From NCBI GenBank assembly GCA_009192285.1, contig WBVU01000003.1:2635973-2699972 (forward strand): DNA of 64,000 nt, in the 5' to 3' direction. Source of the DNA: Morchella semilibera (Eukaryota; Ascomycota; Pezizomycetes; Pezizales; Morchellaceae). Position numbers and translations under genes: made by a program. A model generated the notes under the pieces. The model did no database searches. It was not told where the DNA came from and worked only from the letters and a program-made list of their open reading frames with translations. Positions 1-12,560 of the stretch are shown here, in pieces; positions within the stretch are counted from its first letter, which is position 1, and each line of letters starts with the position of its first letter.

Positions 1-1414
1 TAACTTTGAAGAACATCACTGGATCAGGTTCGATTATGAGCGCGATATGGGCCGTGTATATGATTGCAATATTCACCTTACGCAGATCATGACTACATGT
101 ACATATATCTACGTACGTGTGAGAGGGACTGCATCATACATGTGACAGCATCAAACATTCAGTACTGTAGCACAAGGGGGTTAGGATAAGGATCATAAAC
201 CCGTCCTATAACTATGTAAATGTTACTAACAATATGGGAACTACAGTACCGTAACGCGCTCCCCCCTGGCCAATGTATGACTCGCCTTTATAAACCCTAG
301 ACCCTCGACTACTAAATCTGGCTAGTGGGTTCTATTATCCTCACATACCCTATAGAGTACGGTAATATAATCATATTACAGATCTTTTGCCCTTTGTGAA
401 ACCTCCTCTGGAGAGAGATAGAGGTGTTTTACCCCGATCTTCATATAGCTTCCGATGCAGTACAACCCGTTCTCAAAGCATGCAGAGAATATGGTCTTTC
501 CAGTTAATTAGTTCCCCTGGTCTTTATTCATTAAAATCGATGACCCCCAACCTCGATGGTTCTAAGGGATACAAAATTTCCTCAACTAAAGAGAAGAGGA
601 AAGAAGACCCGGATTCTTTGTGCATTGGGCGGTAAGAAGGAAGTGCTTTATACAATCCCATCATGACCAGCAACGGTTTGCTAGAGCTGAAGCTTTCCCG
701 TGATCATCGAACTCCCACCCGTGCGAAACACACACTCCGGGGCAGTGTATGGGAGTAACAGAGGAATAAAAACGGGTAACATTTTAATTAGTGCTTGAGA
801 GCGGAAGCTTGCACGTCTATGTTGGGCTTAAGACAGCTTCAGTGGAGAATTGAATTTTCATTGTGATATGAACAGAAACTGGCCCTCCAGTGCACGTGCG
901 TTACCGGCAAGTTCGTTTATTATACAATATGGCGGTATCTTAGAGATTCTTAGGACCTGGGTTACGAACGGTCAACCAAACACATGCACGTCATGCATGA
1001 AGAAGATTCGCATTCGATCCTACTGGACCGATCATTCCACACGTATGGTAAACTACGTATGTGAAATACATGTACTACATCGATCATAGCGCAGTTACCG
1101 GTCTCGGATTCTGTTTACAGCAAGAGTGCGGAACATGATACTCGACTCCTTAAAATGATGTTGCTAACGGTTTCGAACTGTGATCAAGGATTGCATCTTA
1201 GAAGCAAGGGAATTCTGCTCATTCCGAGCCCAGAAGGCTCCAAATCACTTATAGCCGAGTAAGCGCGTTATGCGGCGCCAGTGGATGACTGGTGCCACTT
1301 AAACGGATATGGTTGGATATTTCGCAAATTGGTGCTCAAGGCATGCAGGCACTAGAGTCTATTCATGTTGGGGGATGATTCGGTGCATAATGCCACGGTG
1401 CCAATAGACGCCTT

Positions 1415-1528
1415 CCCCCTCCACCGGAACACCTCAGTCGTTGTAACTGGCCTCTTTACCGGTTTTACTAACCAAATATCAACCAATCAATATCTGTTCC
1501 AGTGAGGGGGGTGTTCCAGTGGAGGGGG
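1415..1528. repeat. Inverted-repeat element, about 114 bp
   Basis: CCCCCTCCACCGGAACAC at 1415-1432 is matched in inverted orientation by GTGTTCCAGTGGAGGGGG at 1511-1528, with one mismatch over 18 bases. This gives a foldback of MITE size with about 78 bases between the arms. No coding capacity and no clear target-site duplication were seen. Confidence 0.55.
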
Positions 1529-1535
1529 ATGCTGT

Positions 1536-1600
1536 CTACTCGCCAAAATTTAATGTTGCGGTTGCAACCAAGGGACAGACTTAAAGTTTTGGCGAGTAGA
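1536..1600. repeat. Short foldback next to the previous element
   Basis: The arm CTACTCGCCAAAA near 1536-1548 is repeated inverted as TTTTGGCGAGTAG near 1588-1600, around a loop of about 40 bases. It lies directly beside the 1415-1528 foldback, so the two may be parts of one nested or degraded element. Confidence 0.5.
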
Positions 1601-3322
1601 GCATGGTCCAAGCTACGATTGCGCATGCCCTCACAATAGAGTAGTAAACTGAGAGCCTTATGGTCTCGTGTACTGAGCATGCGCAATACTGCCTGCATTC
1701 AACTAAGGTCAGATTAGAGATAACCGAGACCCAAATTTCCGGGTCTGGTTTGATCCATGGATAATTTGAATGGGGATCAATGTGAGCTGTCACTCTGATA
1801 GGTCTAGTTAAGTTATTCGGCGCACGAAGAGTTCTAATCACCGCACGACCATCAAAATGTATACTAAAATACGTGCTCATACATAGAATCAATTAACTAA
1901 CTTTGAGAATATTGCATCTTTGCAGGCACGTACACCGATGGATCGTATTGATCGCAAATTTTATTGACGCAACATGCATCCTAAACAGGGACCTTGCTGG
2001 AGAACTACATGTACATACATGTGGGTGGTACTAACCGTAAGTAATATCCTCGCTCACATAGCACTAGAGTCTTTTGGCTGCAACTAAAGTTGGACAGAAA
2101 GTCAAGCACTTCGACAAAAGGTCCTGCACAGCTCATTAGTTGAACGGCGCAAGTCTTCCAGAAACAGCTAGGCTTCCTGCCCAACCTGTTCGACTTTCTG
2201 TTCAACTCGCGGAGCTAAGAGATTCTATTAAATGGTGGTTCCTATCTTATCTTGGTCAGTGACTTCAAACCAATAGCAGAGCTCACTCCGAATACTGTCG
2301 TCAAACAAGGCCCACCTGCACCCCACGAGAAAGTGTATGTGCTACATGTAATTAACTAACAATTCATTTCGTAGACATTTTTCACTAGCTATCCTGACGT
2401 TCATGGCGCCCGGCCGGCAAACATATCTACTCGAATTAATATTTAACTTAACAGACTCACCTGAAAGTTGATTTACTCGAGTAGAGACTCTATTGGACAT
2501 GGAATGTTGCGGGGTGCGTAGGCCTAAGCTATTGAAACAGGCCGATTATATAAGGATAGGCCAGGGACTGCTGTATATCGATTGGAGTATCTCTCGGAAG
2601 CAGTAAAACAAATTTAGATATTCTATCAAATAGAGCGGAGGGTCTATTTGTTAAATACCCTCTCGAGAGAAGGGGGGGGGGGGCTCTATCCCTATTGATC
2701 CTTCTACCCATTTCCCTATCCGTTGCATAGAGAAAAATCCTTAAGATGCCCAACTTGTGTTAACAGTCGATTAGATCTTTCCGACAGAACACTTTACGGG
2801 AAGTCCTCAATTGTTTATCGCCACGGATCTATCGTACAGATAAGGTGTTTCTTGGCGTGCGTGTACTCTAGTTCAAATTGCTTCAGGCGCGAGCTCGAGA
2901 CTGCGTCTACAGAGTGCCCAGATATGAGGGCATAAGGTAATGAAACAGAATTCTAATCTGCACGCACTATGGACTTAGAGGCACAGGTAATATGTAAAAG
3001 CCCATGGCGTATTGTGTACTTACATGTACATTAGTGCTTCTACGTATAAGATGCATGAAATACATGTGCATGTATTTACGTACTACTGTGCATGTACACA
3101 TGTACATCTTATGTGGTTATACTTTATATGAGCCGTTGATGTTAACACTCGTTGAGATATAAAGCTATAATATCACGAATACTACATGTAGGTAAAGGTT
3201 TAACAAAAGCAATAGGACATGCAGTACCTACATACTTATATATTGGCTCTAGCCACCTCTTGGCCTTTACAGCATTGTCTCGACGGCCTATGGGGTATAT
3301 TAGTTATCACAACATACATGTA

Positions 3323-3500
3323 CAGCATAAAAATTGGGGTGAAATCACTACCATAGAACTATGGGATTTAGTGGTGAGTACCGAATTGGACTGGGATTGG
3401 AGGAAGAGTACTGTATATACCAATACCGATTTCTTACCGCAATGCTGGATCACTCGGTGCTTTGACCGCACTCTACATTTGTGGTACGTCTGATAGTGGC
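3323..3500 (+). mobile_element. MITE family B, degenerate copy
   Basis: The left end after a TA at 3321-3322 starts CAGCATAAAAATTGGGG and continues GAAATCACTACC. The interior matches the complete copy at 27523-27693, including the shared blocks GAGGAAGAGTACTGTA and TTCTTACCGCAATGCT. The right terminal repeat is eroded or lost near 3500. It is non-coding. The CAG end and TA flank suggest a non-autonomous Tc1/mariner-type element. Confidence 0.6.
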
Positions 3501-5045
3501 CCACAAGAATTATAGAGCAAGAGGCTCTGCTTGGTTAACTTGTACGTAGCCACAGTCGTTTGGCAAGAGTAGCCATTAATAGAGTATGAAAATTGATTTG
3601 GCTAATATGATTCAAAGCCTTCGACCCACATATATGTAATAGAATATCTCGAAATGTTGAAACAAAGAAGAAAGAAACACATCCCAAATTAAACCCATGC
3701 CCGGCCAATCAAATAATTTTAAAATACGCAGCGAATATATACTTATATACTAGTCTGTATATCTATCCCGCCTTTTAGATTTTTCCTATAGGTGTTCCAG
3801 CCTTGTGTAACGGCGTACACAATAGAGTACATGTACTGCTGTTTAGCTGCACAGTATATACATGTACATCATGTACATGTATCCATGGTCACAGGTGCAT
3901 GCATGCATGTATATGTATAGTTCTAGAGGTACAGTCCGCACGTACGGGCTTATATCCTCTGATTTCTCTTTAAAATAAGCTTTTAGTAGGCCTTCATAAC
4001 CATTTAAATGTAGAGTAGGCCAATCAGCTTATTTTAGGGTGGTCGCAAACAACATTGCAACCGTATATATAGAGTATATCAGCGGGGTACACAATAGAAA
4101 CATTGGTTTCTCATGGCCAGCAGCGGTTTTGGGCCTCTAATGATAGTTTAGGAGATGTGCATATGGTAGCACCCATTAATATTTCAAAAAGAAAGTGATC
4201 GGAGAAGTTGCCATCAAATCGGGGGGGAGGGGGGGAAGAGGAAGCAGAAGGAAAAAAAGAAAGAAAAAAAACAGAGAAGCGTTGGCTTGATATGATGTCA
4301 AATTACTATAGAGTCTAACATCAGAGTACGGAAATTAACTTATAGCGTGAGAAGGTCTAGGGGCGGGCACGTCAACCTCAGAGGAATTTGTCTTATATGG
4401 GATCCAGAACCAGAGAAAATGTCACTGGCAGCTTAGGCGCTAGTACCGCTATGAGAAGTTCTCTGTTTACGCACCCATACATCCATACATGTATTTATGT
4501 ACGACTGGGGCTTATCTGGATTGAAACTGTCTTGGTATATACGTGTATGTGAGCACAACTTGAAGTTAAGCCTTATCATGGGAGAGGTGTCTGGCCAGCC
4601 AAAGATAAGTACATACATGTAATCCATGTATCCTTGTGCTTCGAATTTCCCTCAATCCCCCAAGGGTGCACGTGTGCTTAGCAGACAGACGAAGCACTAC
4701 GTAAGTATACATGTACATGCAATTAATATCGTATTTTTCATGCAAAATAAGTCAGATACTGTGGAATATGATATATGATAATTGAGTCGGCCTGTAGAAT
4801 AAAGATAAGGGACCGTGCCTTATGTGCTGTTTCCCACACGTCCTCCGGGGATACATGCATTACCTACATGCACAGACATGTATACACGATTTGATGGCAT
4901 ATACGTCGAACAGTTTACCGCCAGCCGCTAACTAAATTCAGATAAGGTGTTTCTCTTGTGTTTTACTATTTTACACGCGCGATCGACGGCGGCAAGGTGA
5001 GCTGAGCCAACAGTCCCTGGCGTGTACTTGTCATATAGGCGCAGC

Positions 5046-5107
5046 TACATATGTAATAGTCTCGTGCCCAAGCAACACCACAGGCTGGGCACGAGACTAC
5101 ATATGTA
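5046..5107. repeat. Near-perfect palindromic hairpin
   Basis: TACATATGTA (5046-5055) plus GTCTCGTGCCCA (5059-5070) are matched inverted by TGGGCACGAGAC (86-97 of the same hundred) plus TACATATGTA (5098-5107). The only interruption is an extra ATA at 5056-5058. The loop is 15 bases. It is too short for a gene and could be a tiny foldback element or a cruciform-prone site. Confidence 0.7.
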
Positions 5108-5150
5108 AGTACATGTACGTACTGATCATAGCAGTGCCAACATGTAGGTA

Positions 5151-5384
5151 CAGCTCTGTTCGAAAAGTCCTGGCACCCTACTATATTGTGTCTGTTTATG
5201 AATTCTAACCCACCAACAACCATTTCTCCTACGCATACTTAAGAATTGATAGGTATGGCCGTAATGAAGATATTGTAGCCCCCTGCCACTATAGTCACGG
5301 TAAAGGGGGAATTAGAAAAATAGGAGAAACACCTTCGATTCGTACTTTTGACTCGGGGGTGCCAGGACTTTTTGAATGGGGCTG
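5151..5384 (+). mobile_element. MITE family A, copy 1 (TA flank on left)
   Basis: The left end CAGCTCTGTTCGAAAAGTCC and the reverse complement of the right end (CAGCCCCATTCAAAAAGTCC) are terminal inverted repeats that both continue into TGGCACCC. The left flank is TA; the right flank has mutated to TC. The element is 234 bp and non-coding. A second copy lies at 40471-40693. The size, ends and TA target fit a non-autonomous Tc1/mariner-type element. Confidence 0.75.
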
Positions 5385-7018
5385 TCCATTAGTATAGGAA
5401 GACTCTTCCACTACTTAAACATGTAGGTACAACCCACCCACCTTTGCAATTTGGATCACAGACTTGAGCTCCTAGCCTAGAAAGACATGCGCCTCGTACA
5501 GCAAAGGAGAGCCTTGCAGATTTAGGGGTAGAGTAAAGAGGCGAGTGGAGTGTGTGTATCCTTCGGGCTCTTTTATGGACCTTTCCCCCAGCTAGAATGG
5601 TCATGGCCAATACCATACAGTAAGTATCACTATCGCAAGGAAGGATGGTAAGAGCCTCTAGCTTTATCGAACCTATAAACAGCAGTTATACTACAGCTCG
5701 GCGTCGACCCCTCCAAATGGGTCAATTGGCCGTTGACACTGTGCATGTAGTTGAACCCGGGGCCCTAATTAACGTCAATTATGTAGAGTAGTTACAATAA
5801 GGCGCTACACAGTACCTCTAAGTATATGTATGCGTCGTTATACCAAGTCTGCAAAGGCCTTAGCAAATGCAAATATCGAGATATTACGCCTTGTCATAAT
5901 TAGAGAACTAGTTTCGACCCCACACATGTATAACATGACACGTATATACATATATATTGGGCAAGTACTTATGTACTTGTCTAGAAGCGCATAAACCTGA
6001 GGTCTAATTACATAGTACTCTAGATGCACTATTTAGCTCACATGTACGTCTTTCAAAACCGAGTCCCTGTGGGCACCACCCGCGTGTATGCTTCCTTGAT
6101 GTGAGAAAAGGTTCTTGGCCAGACCAACACCCAAGTGACAACAATCCCGGCCGAGGACTTTCTCACGTCAAGTACATCCTCACCAGGCCTAAATAGAGGG
6201 CCTAAAACAATCGAAACATTTGTCTTTTTCATGAACCTTGTAAATATGCTATATACTCGGCGTGAAGAGCGGGTAGGCATAATTAAAACAGATGAGGCTC
6301 TGCGGTACATACATTGCCCGTTTTGCCTAGCACGTGGCTCTAGAGGGTACTTGGACTCGGAAATCCGAGAAAGGATTGAAACTACTCGATATTTCCCATG
6401 TGATTGGACCTTTAAGCTACATGTACTCGAAACGGGTACACAAGGCAATCTTTTTGGATAGTAACTGGCTCCCAAATTTAAATGTTGGCCGTCTCCGTCG
6501 ACTAATTCGCCGGTAAATATAAGCCCAGTACAGGCCCCACAAGAATTATAATCCTGCATTAATGGTCTACGGAGGCGCTTAGACGGATGTTCACGTACCC
6601 TCAGAGCCCTACTATCGAAAATCGACAGCTATACTCGAACGAATCAATTTGACTATTTTGCTTAGAGCCTAATGCCATAGTATACGTATAAATAAGTACC
6701 TCTGAACGTATTTATTTAACCAACCACATCAAAACTGCCAAGACCTTTGCCTCAATGAAAAAATCAGCGCTAAACGAGCAAATTAATAGGGCTACTGGGT
6801 CACGGAAAACCCACCTTCGCATTGATTCTACCGGACCCTAGAATATGTAGTAGGTTTTGCGTCAGCCGAACACCTGAATAGGTGGCCATGGTATTGCCTG
6901 GGAGGTGAGGTACCACGCAACCGAAAATATCATCCGAACAGGCCCTTAGTTTTGCACTTTGATAGCTAACCAAAAAAGCCCTCAAGACAGAGCAAGTCAT
7001 AAATTACGTACCCGTGTA

Positions 7019-7153
7019 CTGTCGTTCACGGGGTGATGATGGATACTGGGTGTTGACGGATCCACAAAAGAGAAACAGCCAAGTCCGCTTAATTTGTTCT
7101 TATTGGCCAAAAAGCCCCTGTCCGTCAACACCCAGGGTCCGTCAATACCCAGT
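7019..7153. repeat. Solo MITE-C end with nested foldback
   Basis: At 7017-7018 a TA is followed by CTGTCGTTCACGGGG, one base different from the family C terminal repeat. Inside it lies a separate foldback. The arm CTGGGTGTTGACGGA (7046-7060) is matched perfectly inverted at 7121-7135, and again imperfectly at 7137-7153. No right end of family C was found, so this looks like a partial or interrupted element. Confidence 0.5.
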
Positions 7154-8495
7154 GAGTAATAGTATAGTAGCTACTAAACTAACACCGGCTACATAAATGG
7201 GCGCGGTGGCGACATCTCAGCTATATATGGCTAACGGTATCATTGACCAGCCAGCCTATAAGTGCATGCACGAAAACTTGGTTCTCGATCCTGCATGTGC
7301 AACATGTACGGTAGATCCACACGACATACGTCTACTTCATGCCAGTGATGATCACTTGGGATTATATGCTAGATCTACCTAGCTCTTGGGGGATTATAGG
7401 TCCAGCAGTATTGGGTCGATCATAGATTTTGGGTATCACTGGCAGTGATTCCATGGGGTTGTCCATTTGTTCCAGGTCAGGCCAGCTGGACCTGATGTGG
7501 TGGTGGTGGAGAGGCCATGACAAAACTCCCAGTCTATAAACGTAGAAAGCTTGCCTCGGCAGATGTTTCTGTTGTTTGGTGTTTATCGCGTCAAGAAGAT
7601 TAATCTGTATGCTAAGGCCATCCTATCTTCATTATTCTTCCTCTCGGAATCGCCTTTGAGCATAATATTGATATAATCTAGCTGTGAAGTGTGTGATTCA
7701 TTTATCTATCGCTCCAGTAGGGTACGTTTTATGGATAACACAACGTAGGTAACGTACTTACAGGTGCGCGCGTGGTGGTCGTCGGCCATGCAGTCTCAGC
7801 TTTAATTCTTCAATTTCAGCTACATGTAGCGTTTGAGGGGGGGTGATCATCGAAGTCTGTACGCTATGCAGTCCCCTGATCAACGATCGGCTAGCCAGGC
7901 TGTACATGTACCTACATTACATGTACATGTAGGTTACATGTAGTACTCACATACCCATGGTGGTTTAGCCCCTTGTATGACAAGCAAGCAAGCTGGAGAG
8001 CTCTAGGTTTCGGTAAAGTACCTGGTGCTGCTCGAAAGACACTGCAGATTTCTTTATATCTCAATTGATACGTGCACTTGTAACGTATGCAGCCATACAT
8101 TGTGGTACGTACGGTACGTACATACACGCGGATACATTATTACATGTAGCGGCGGCTCCATAGAACTCAAGTAAGTACATGTACTTGCACTTGCTGCCCC
8201 GGACCTTATGTGCCCCGCCCTGCTCATAAAGGGAGCCTGTTCTCCTCTCTCACCAATTCCCCACTTAAAGATTCAATTCTTCAGTGTCAAGGCTGTTTTT
8301 TTTATCCTACATCCTCCTCCACCCCCCTCTATCTCCCTCCATCTCCCTCCATCCCCCTTCATCCCCCTCCCCACCTCCCGCGCTCTCTGGTCCTACTATT
8401 CCATCTTACTCCATTATAGAGGGCAACCTAAAGAATTGCGCTTTGAACTTGCATCAACAGCTCTTCTTTACTTTATCTATAAAGTGAAAGGCTCA

Positions 8496-11229
8496 ATGGA
8501 TAACTTCTCCGCAACTGCAGCCCGTATGCTGCCAGGAGTTGGATCACCTGTATCTGTTGGGGGAGGAATGTTTGACATCACAGCCATCCCAGGATTTGAT
8601 CTCGTTCAAAAGTTGTTCCTTAAACTGGGAATGGACTCAAGTCTACTAGGCAAGTACTATCTCTAACAGTCAGCTTCCATCTATTTCTACTTGCTTTTCC
8701 CCTTTCCCAGACCCCAATTTCAAAGGAGAAAGAAAGAAGCAAGAAAGCAGAGTGGGTTTCCTCGCTGCGCGATGATCATAGGGCCCCGAAATTCTACTCT
8801 CATATGAGCTGTCTGGCATGCAGGTTATCTGCTGCTAATCATCCTGGGCAATTCATGTCTTCCACATTTGCTAGTACATTTCCTCTGACTTTATCTCTTG
8901 AGTTTAGTCACCATCGGAATGTCTTTAACGCTGCTCACCTCTCTCTTCTCGTTTTTCACGTATTCCCTTTCTTCTGTCACAACTCTCACGCGTTTTATTT
9001 CCGCCAATCTGGTATCATCGGCAACGGTTCATTCTTCAGATGTAACCTATCTGTATGTCATGCGCTGGCTTGCGGCCAACCGTGTGTCTACGGATTGCCG
9101 TCTTTTCTGTGTTACGAGCAGAAAGAATCCCATGAGCCATGCTGTGAAACGTTTTAGCTCTTATGGGCCTTATGGCGATACTTCAGCACGAAATGAAGAT
9201 GATGATGACGACGATCTTGATGGCCTGGAAGGATCCTGCGAAGAAGATAGACTGGGACCAAAGCTCAAGTATACTCCTGCACCTGGTAAGTTTTGTCGAG
9301 AGCATTTCTTTTGTCTCCTGAATATATGCGACTTCTATTTTTGAGGGTGTCAGCATGTGGCTGTGCGCGTGAAGCTAGTGGGCTAGCTAAACCCTCAATC
9401 CTGAACCCCTACCCTACCATAAGCGGTGAGGAACCGCGTGGTATTATAGCCCTGCCCATTCGGGTCCACTATTCATTCATAAGAATAAAAATCTCGGGCT
9501 TATATCTTCCCACCCACTAAATCACACATCAAATCATATTTGGCTTCTAACTCGGGCCGAACACCTTGCTGATACATAAGATTTTAGGGTTTCTTTATTT
9601 TTGGTATAAGAAGAATCTCATCATTATCAATCGTAAGCTTGATTTGACATACTATACAGGCGACATCCCGGATGAAACAATGGTATGTCAATCCTCATGC
9701 CGCAATGAATCACCCGATAACTAACATTCCCCTTCCCTGCAGGTTTTAACAACCATTGGACGCTCCCCCAACCTCCTCCGCGAACTTCTTGCCGAAGCCC
9801 GTCGAGATTACCTCCTTGCCCAGGCAAGGAAAACTACGGTATATACCATCTCACCCACTCCATTCGCCCAGAAAAGTTGGGATCAGGGCCGCCATCGCCC
9901 TTCCCGTGACATCTCTACTGTTATCCTACCCCAGAGTCAAAAAAGCTCTTACTCCGTGATGTAAAAGAGTATCTCAACCCGGTCACAGCACGTTGGTATG
10001 CGCAACGTGGATTACCTTACCGCCGCGGATACTTGTTTCATGGCCCCCCTGGGACTGGCAAGACTAGTTTGAGCCTTGCTCTTGCCGGAGAACTTAAAGT
10101 GCCACTTTATATTTTGAGCTTGTCCACAGGCAGTCTAACAGATGAGACCCTCACCATGTTATTCGTAGGGCTCCCAAAAAAGTGCATCGTTCTTCTTGAA
10201 GATATCGATTGTGCAGGAGTCCAGCGAAATAATAATGGCAATTTCATGTTCAATGATTCCGATTCGGAGGACTCTGATAGAGAAGATGATAGTTCTGATT
10301 CGGAATCTAAGGCTGTGGGGGTCAAATCCAAAGAAAGCAAACCGAAGAAAAAATCAACTAATAATAAAATGGAAGCAAATACTGGAGGACCGCATAATCG
10401 TATGAAAACATCTGTCAGCTTTTCAGGGCTTTTGAATGCTATAGATGGGGTCGCAAGCCATGAGGGGAGGATTCTTATCATGACGACAAATCACAGAGAA
10501 AGATTGGATCCTGCACTGATCCGTCCTGGACGTGTCGACATGCAAGTCGAATTTGGCTACGCTGGCAGAGAAACTTTACAAGAGATATTCCGTGAGCTTT
10601 ACTCCCAGGTTTATGGCATGGATTCTGCTACGATCGAGGAGGAGGAGGAGGTCTTTGGCGGCGAACCAGAACCGTTGATATCTGCCGAGAAGACGGCTCG
10701 TAATGAAATCGACCGCCAAAGTCAATACGCGAATCTTATTGCAGAGCTCGCCCAGAAGTTCGCGGGGATGATCCCAGCTGACAAGTTCACACCTGCCGAG
10801 GTTCAGGGGTATCTCATATCCTACAAGCGTGCGCCTAAACTTGCTATTCAGAACCTCCAGGCTTGGTTGGACTCCAAGCGCTCGGCAAATGACAAGAAGG
10901 GTCGCAAGAAGGTGAAGAAGGTCATCACGTCCGAGGAGGCCCCCGAGCATAAGTCTTCTAAAGCAAGTGCACTCTCCGTCGATACTGGGAAAAACGCGGT
11001 GGGGATTGAAGGCTTGGAGCCTATGGCGTTACAGAATGGTGATAAGACCACCCAGGAGCTTCCACCATCTAGGAGTGAGTTCAACGAAGTCATGAGAAGA
11101 GTTAAAAACCTGGAGGGTGTGAATCTCCCTACCCCCGGTCCATCTCCAACCTCCCCCTCTCCTACGGAGAACAAAGTCACAATCACGGGAGCCAGAGAAC
11201 GGGTGGCAGATCTAGGTGGAAACGAATGA
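8496..11229 (+). CDS. BCS1-like AAA ATPase, one-base frameshift in sequence
   Basis: This encodes a mitochondrial-type BCS1-family AAA protein of about 695 residues. BCS1 is a membrane-anchored inner-membrane AAA that exports folded Rieske protein; fungi have many paralogues of unknown substrate. My model has five exons: 8496-8649, 8908-9285, 9588-9632, 9660-9682 and 9743-11229. The first intron is GC-AG (GCAAGT donor). A hydrophobic helix lies at about residues 52-72. Walker A (GPPGTGKTS) is at about 301-309, Walker B (VLLEDID) near 350 and the second region of homology (LDPALIRPGRVD) near 455. An acidic/basic low-complexity insert separates Walker B from the latter, as in fungal BCS1-like paralogues. 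The reading frame breaks at the C run 9929-9932. One extra C joins ISTVILP to SKKLLLRDV and makes the length divisible by three. A 29 nt intron could also restore frame but would delete conserved residues. The Bcs1 paralogue identity is not resolved. Confidence 0.85.
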
Positions 11230-12560
11230 TAGAATACAGAGGGTTTGTAAATAACCATATCCGTATTCATGTACCGACATACATACCATCACTTAATCAA
11301 CGTTCATTTTCTGTACCTACATACTATCTTTAATACGGGGGATTATTTCTTTTAGTCAGCAGTTTAGTCAACGGTTCATGTCAATACAAAAATGGTTCTC
11401 CTTAAGTCGGAGTTTAAGCACGAATGAATAATCATTACCTTACAGAGACTTCTTTTAAGTGGTTAAAGTCCTGGGATTTACTAAAGGCGTACTTCACTGT
11501 CCAAGAGGTCAATCAAATATGCACGACCCCGAGACCTGCCCACCATCACAAGATATCACTCGATGATGTACTTTTAAACCTATTGTTATTATTTTATTTA
11601 TCTACACTCTATTGTTTTTCATTGTTGTTATAGTCAGAGAAGTATTGATAGATTGATTGATTCATGATTAATTCATAATAAATGTGTTGAATCAGTTTAC
11701 TCCGGTACTCCAAAGTTAAATTATCAAGCATGATCTACTTCGTACAACGTATTTGTAGCCCGTGATGAACTGCTTTTATCCTGCTAAATCATGTGGTAAA
11801 CCATGCATACATGTACACATGAGTAATATAGGCACAATCCTATCTCCGGCCAGTCCTAAACGTTTGATTTCCCTGAAAACAAAAAGGTAAAATACACTGC
11901 CGGCGGAAGAATATCTCTGGCCCAGAATAACAAACACTGTACAACCACATGCGTGCAGGCCAAGAAATGCTGTAAGGGACTGGGTGCGGTGCGGGGTACG
12001 AGGAATGTACTTCAGCCTTATCAAAATATTAAATAAACGAGAAATCCTCGTATGTGACATACCTAGTCTACATATCCCTTCCTCTCGTCATACCATCAAA
12101 ATCAAATCACGGAAAGATCGGGGCAAGGCGTAAATCGAAAATCAAAATCTAGTAACAACTCGATCACTCCCCCCTGGAGCTTGATCATTTCGGTAAATAT
12201 CCATGGACTCATTTTCGGTAGGCCTGGGATTCATGGGGGGAGGTATGTATAACTGTAGTAGTACTACTGTACTATATATATAATCCCTAATCATCGGAAT
12301 GGGGGGTTTTGGGTGTCTCGCGGGCACTTCTCGGCCCTTTATCAAACGTTGACTGTAAACTGTAAGCTCTCGCTCCCCCCCCCCCCCGGGGGCCCGCCAA
12401 TGGTCATGCCGCGCCGGTCTGAACAGATCGACCCCCCCCCCTGCTCTAGCTGGAATGTGGCATGCATATCTAATCCCAATCATCTGTTCTCTGCACAACC
12501 ACCCTTAAAGAAAGGACTGTTTCGATTAGTCCGCACGTCTAGGGTCGGCCTCGGTTAAGA

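Larger units (their letters stand above)
1..8207. other. Gene-poor repeat region
   Basis: No reading frame here has the codon pattern, conserved motifs or splice signals of a real gene. The DNA is AT-rich and carries many TACATGTA/ACATGTAC palindromic motifs (for example around 2008-2025, 3055-3110, 3830-3910 and 7902-7945). It also holds several inverted repeats and MITE-like elements, listed separately. The opposite-strand frames at 6053-6559 and the frame at 3152-3493 are the longest; neither resembles a known family, and the second overlaps a MITE. I read the region as an old transposon graveyard. Confidence 0.7.

Noticed and set aside
3152-3493. 113-codon plus-strand frame
   Set aside because: It runs through the degenerate family B MITE at 3323-3500 and has no protein resemblance.
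6053-6559. Long minus-strand frame (168 codons) with overlapping plus-strand frames of 108 and 60 codons
   Set aside because: Neither strand shows a family motif, codon bias or splice context, and the surroundings are repeats. Open frames on both strands suggest chance or an old transposon remnant.
9899-9933. A 29 nt intron as explanation for the BCS1-like frame break
   Set aside because: It would restore the frame but is shorter than any other intron here and would remove the conserved ISTVIL strand.
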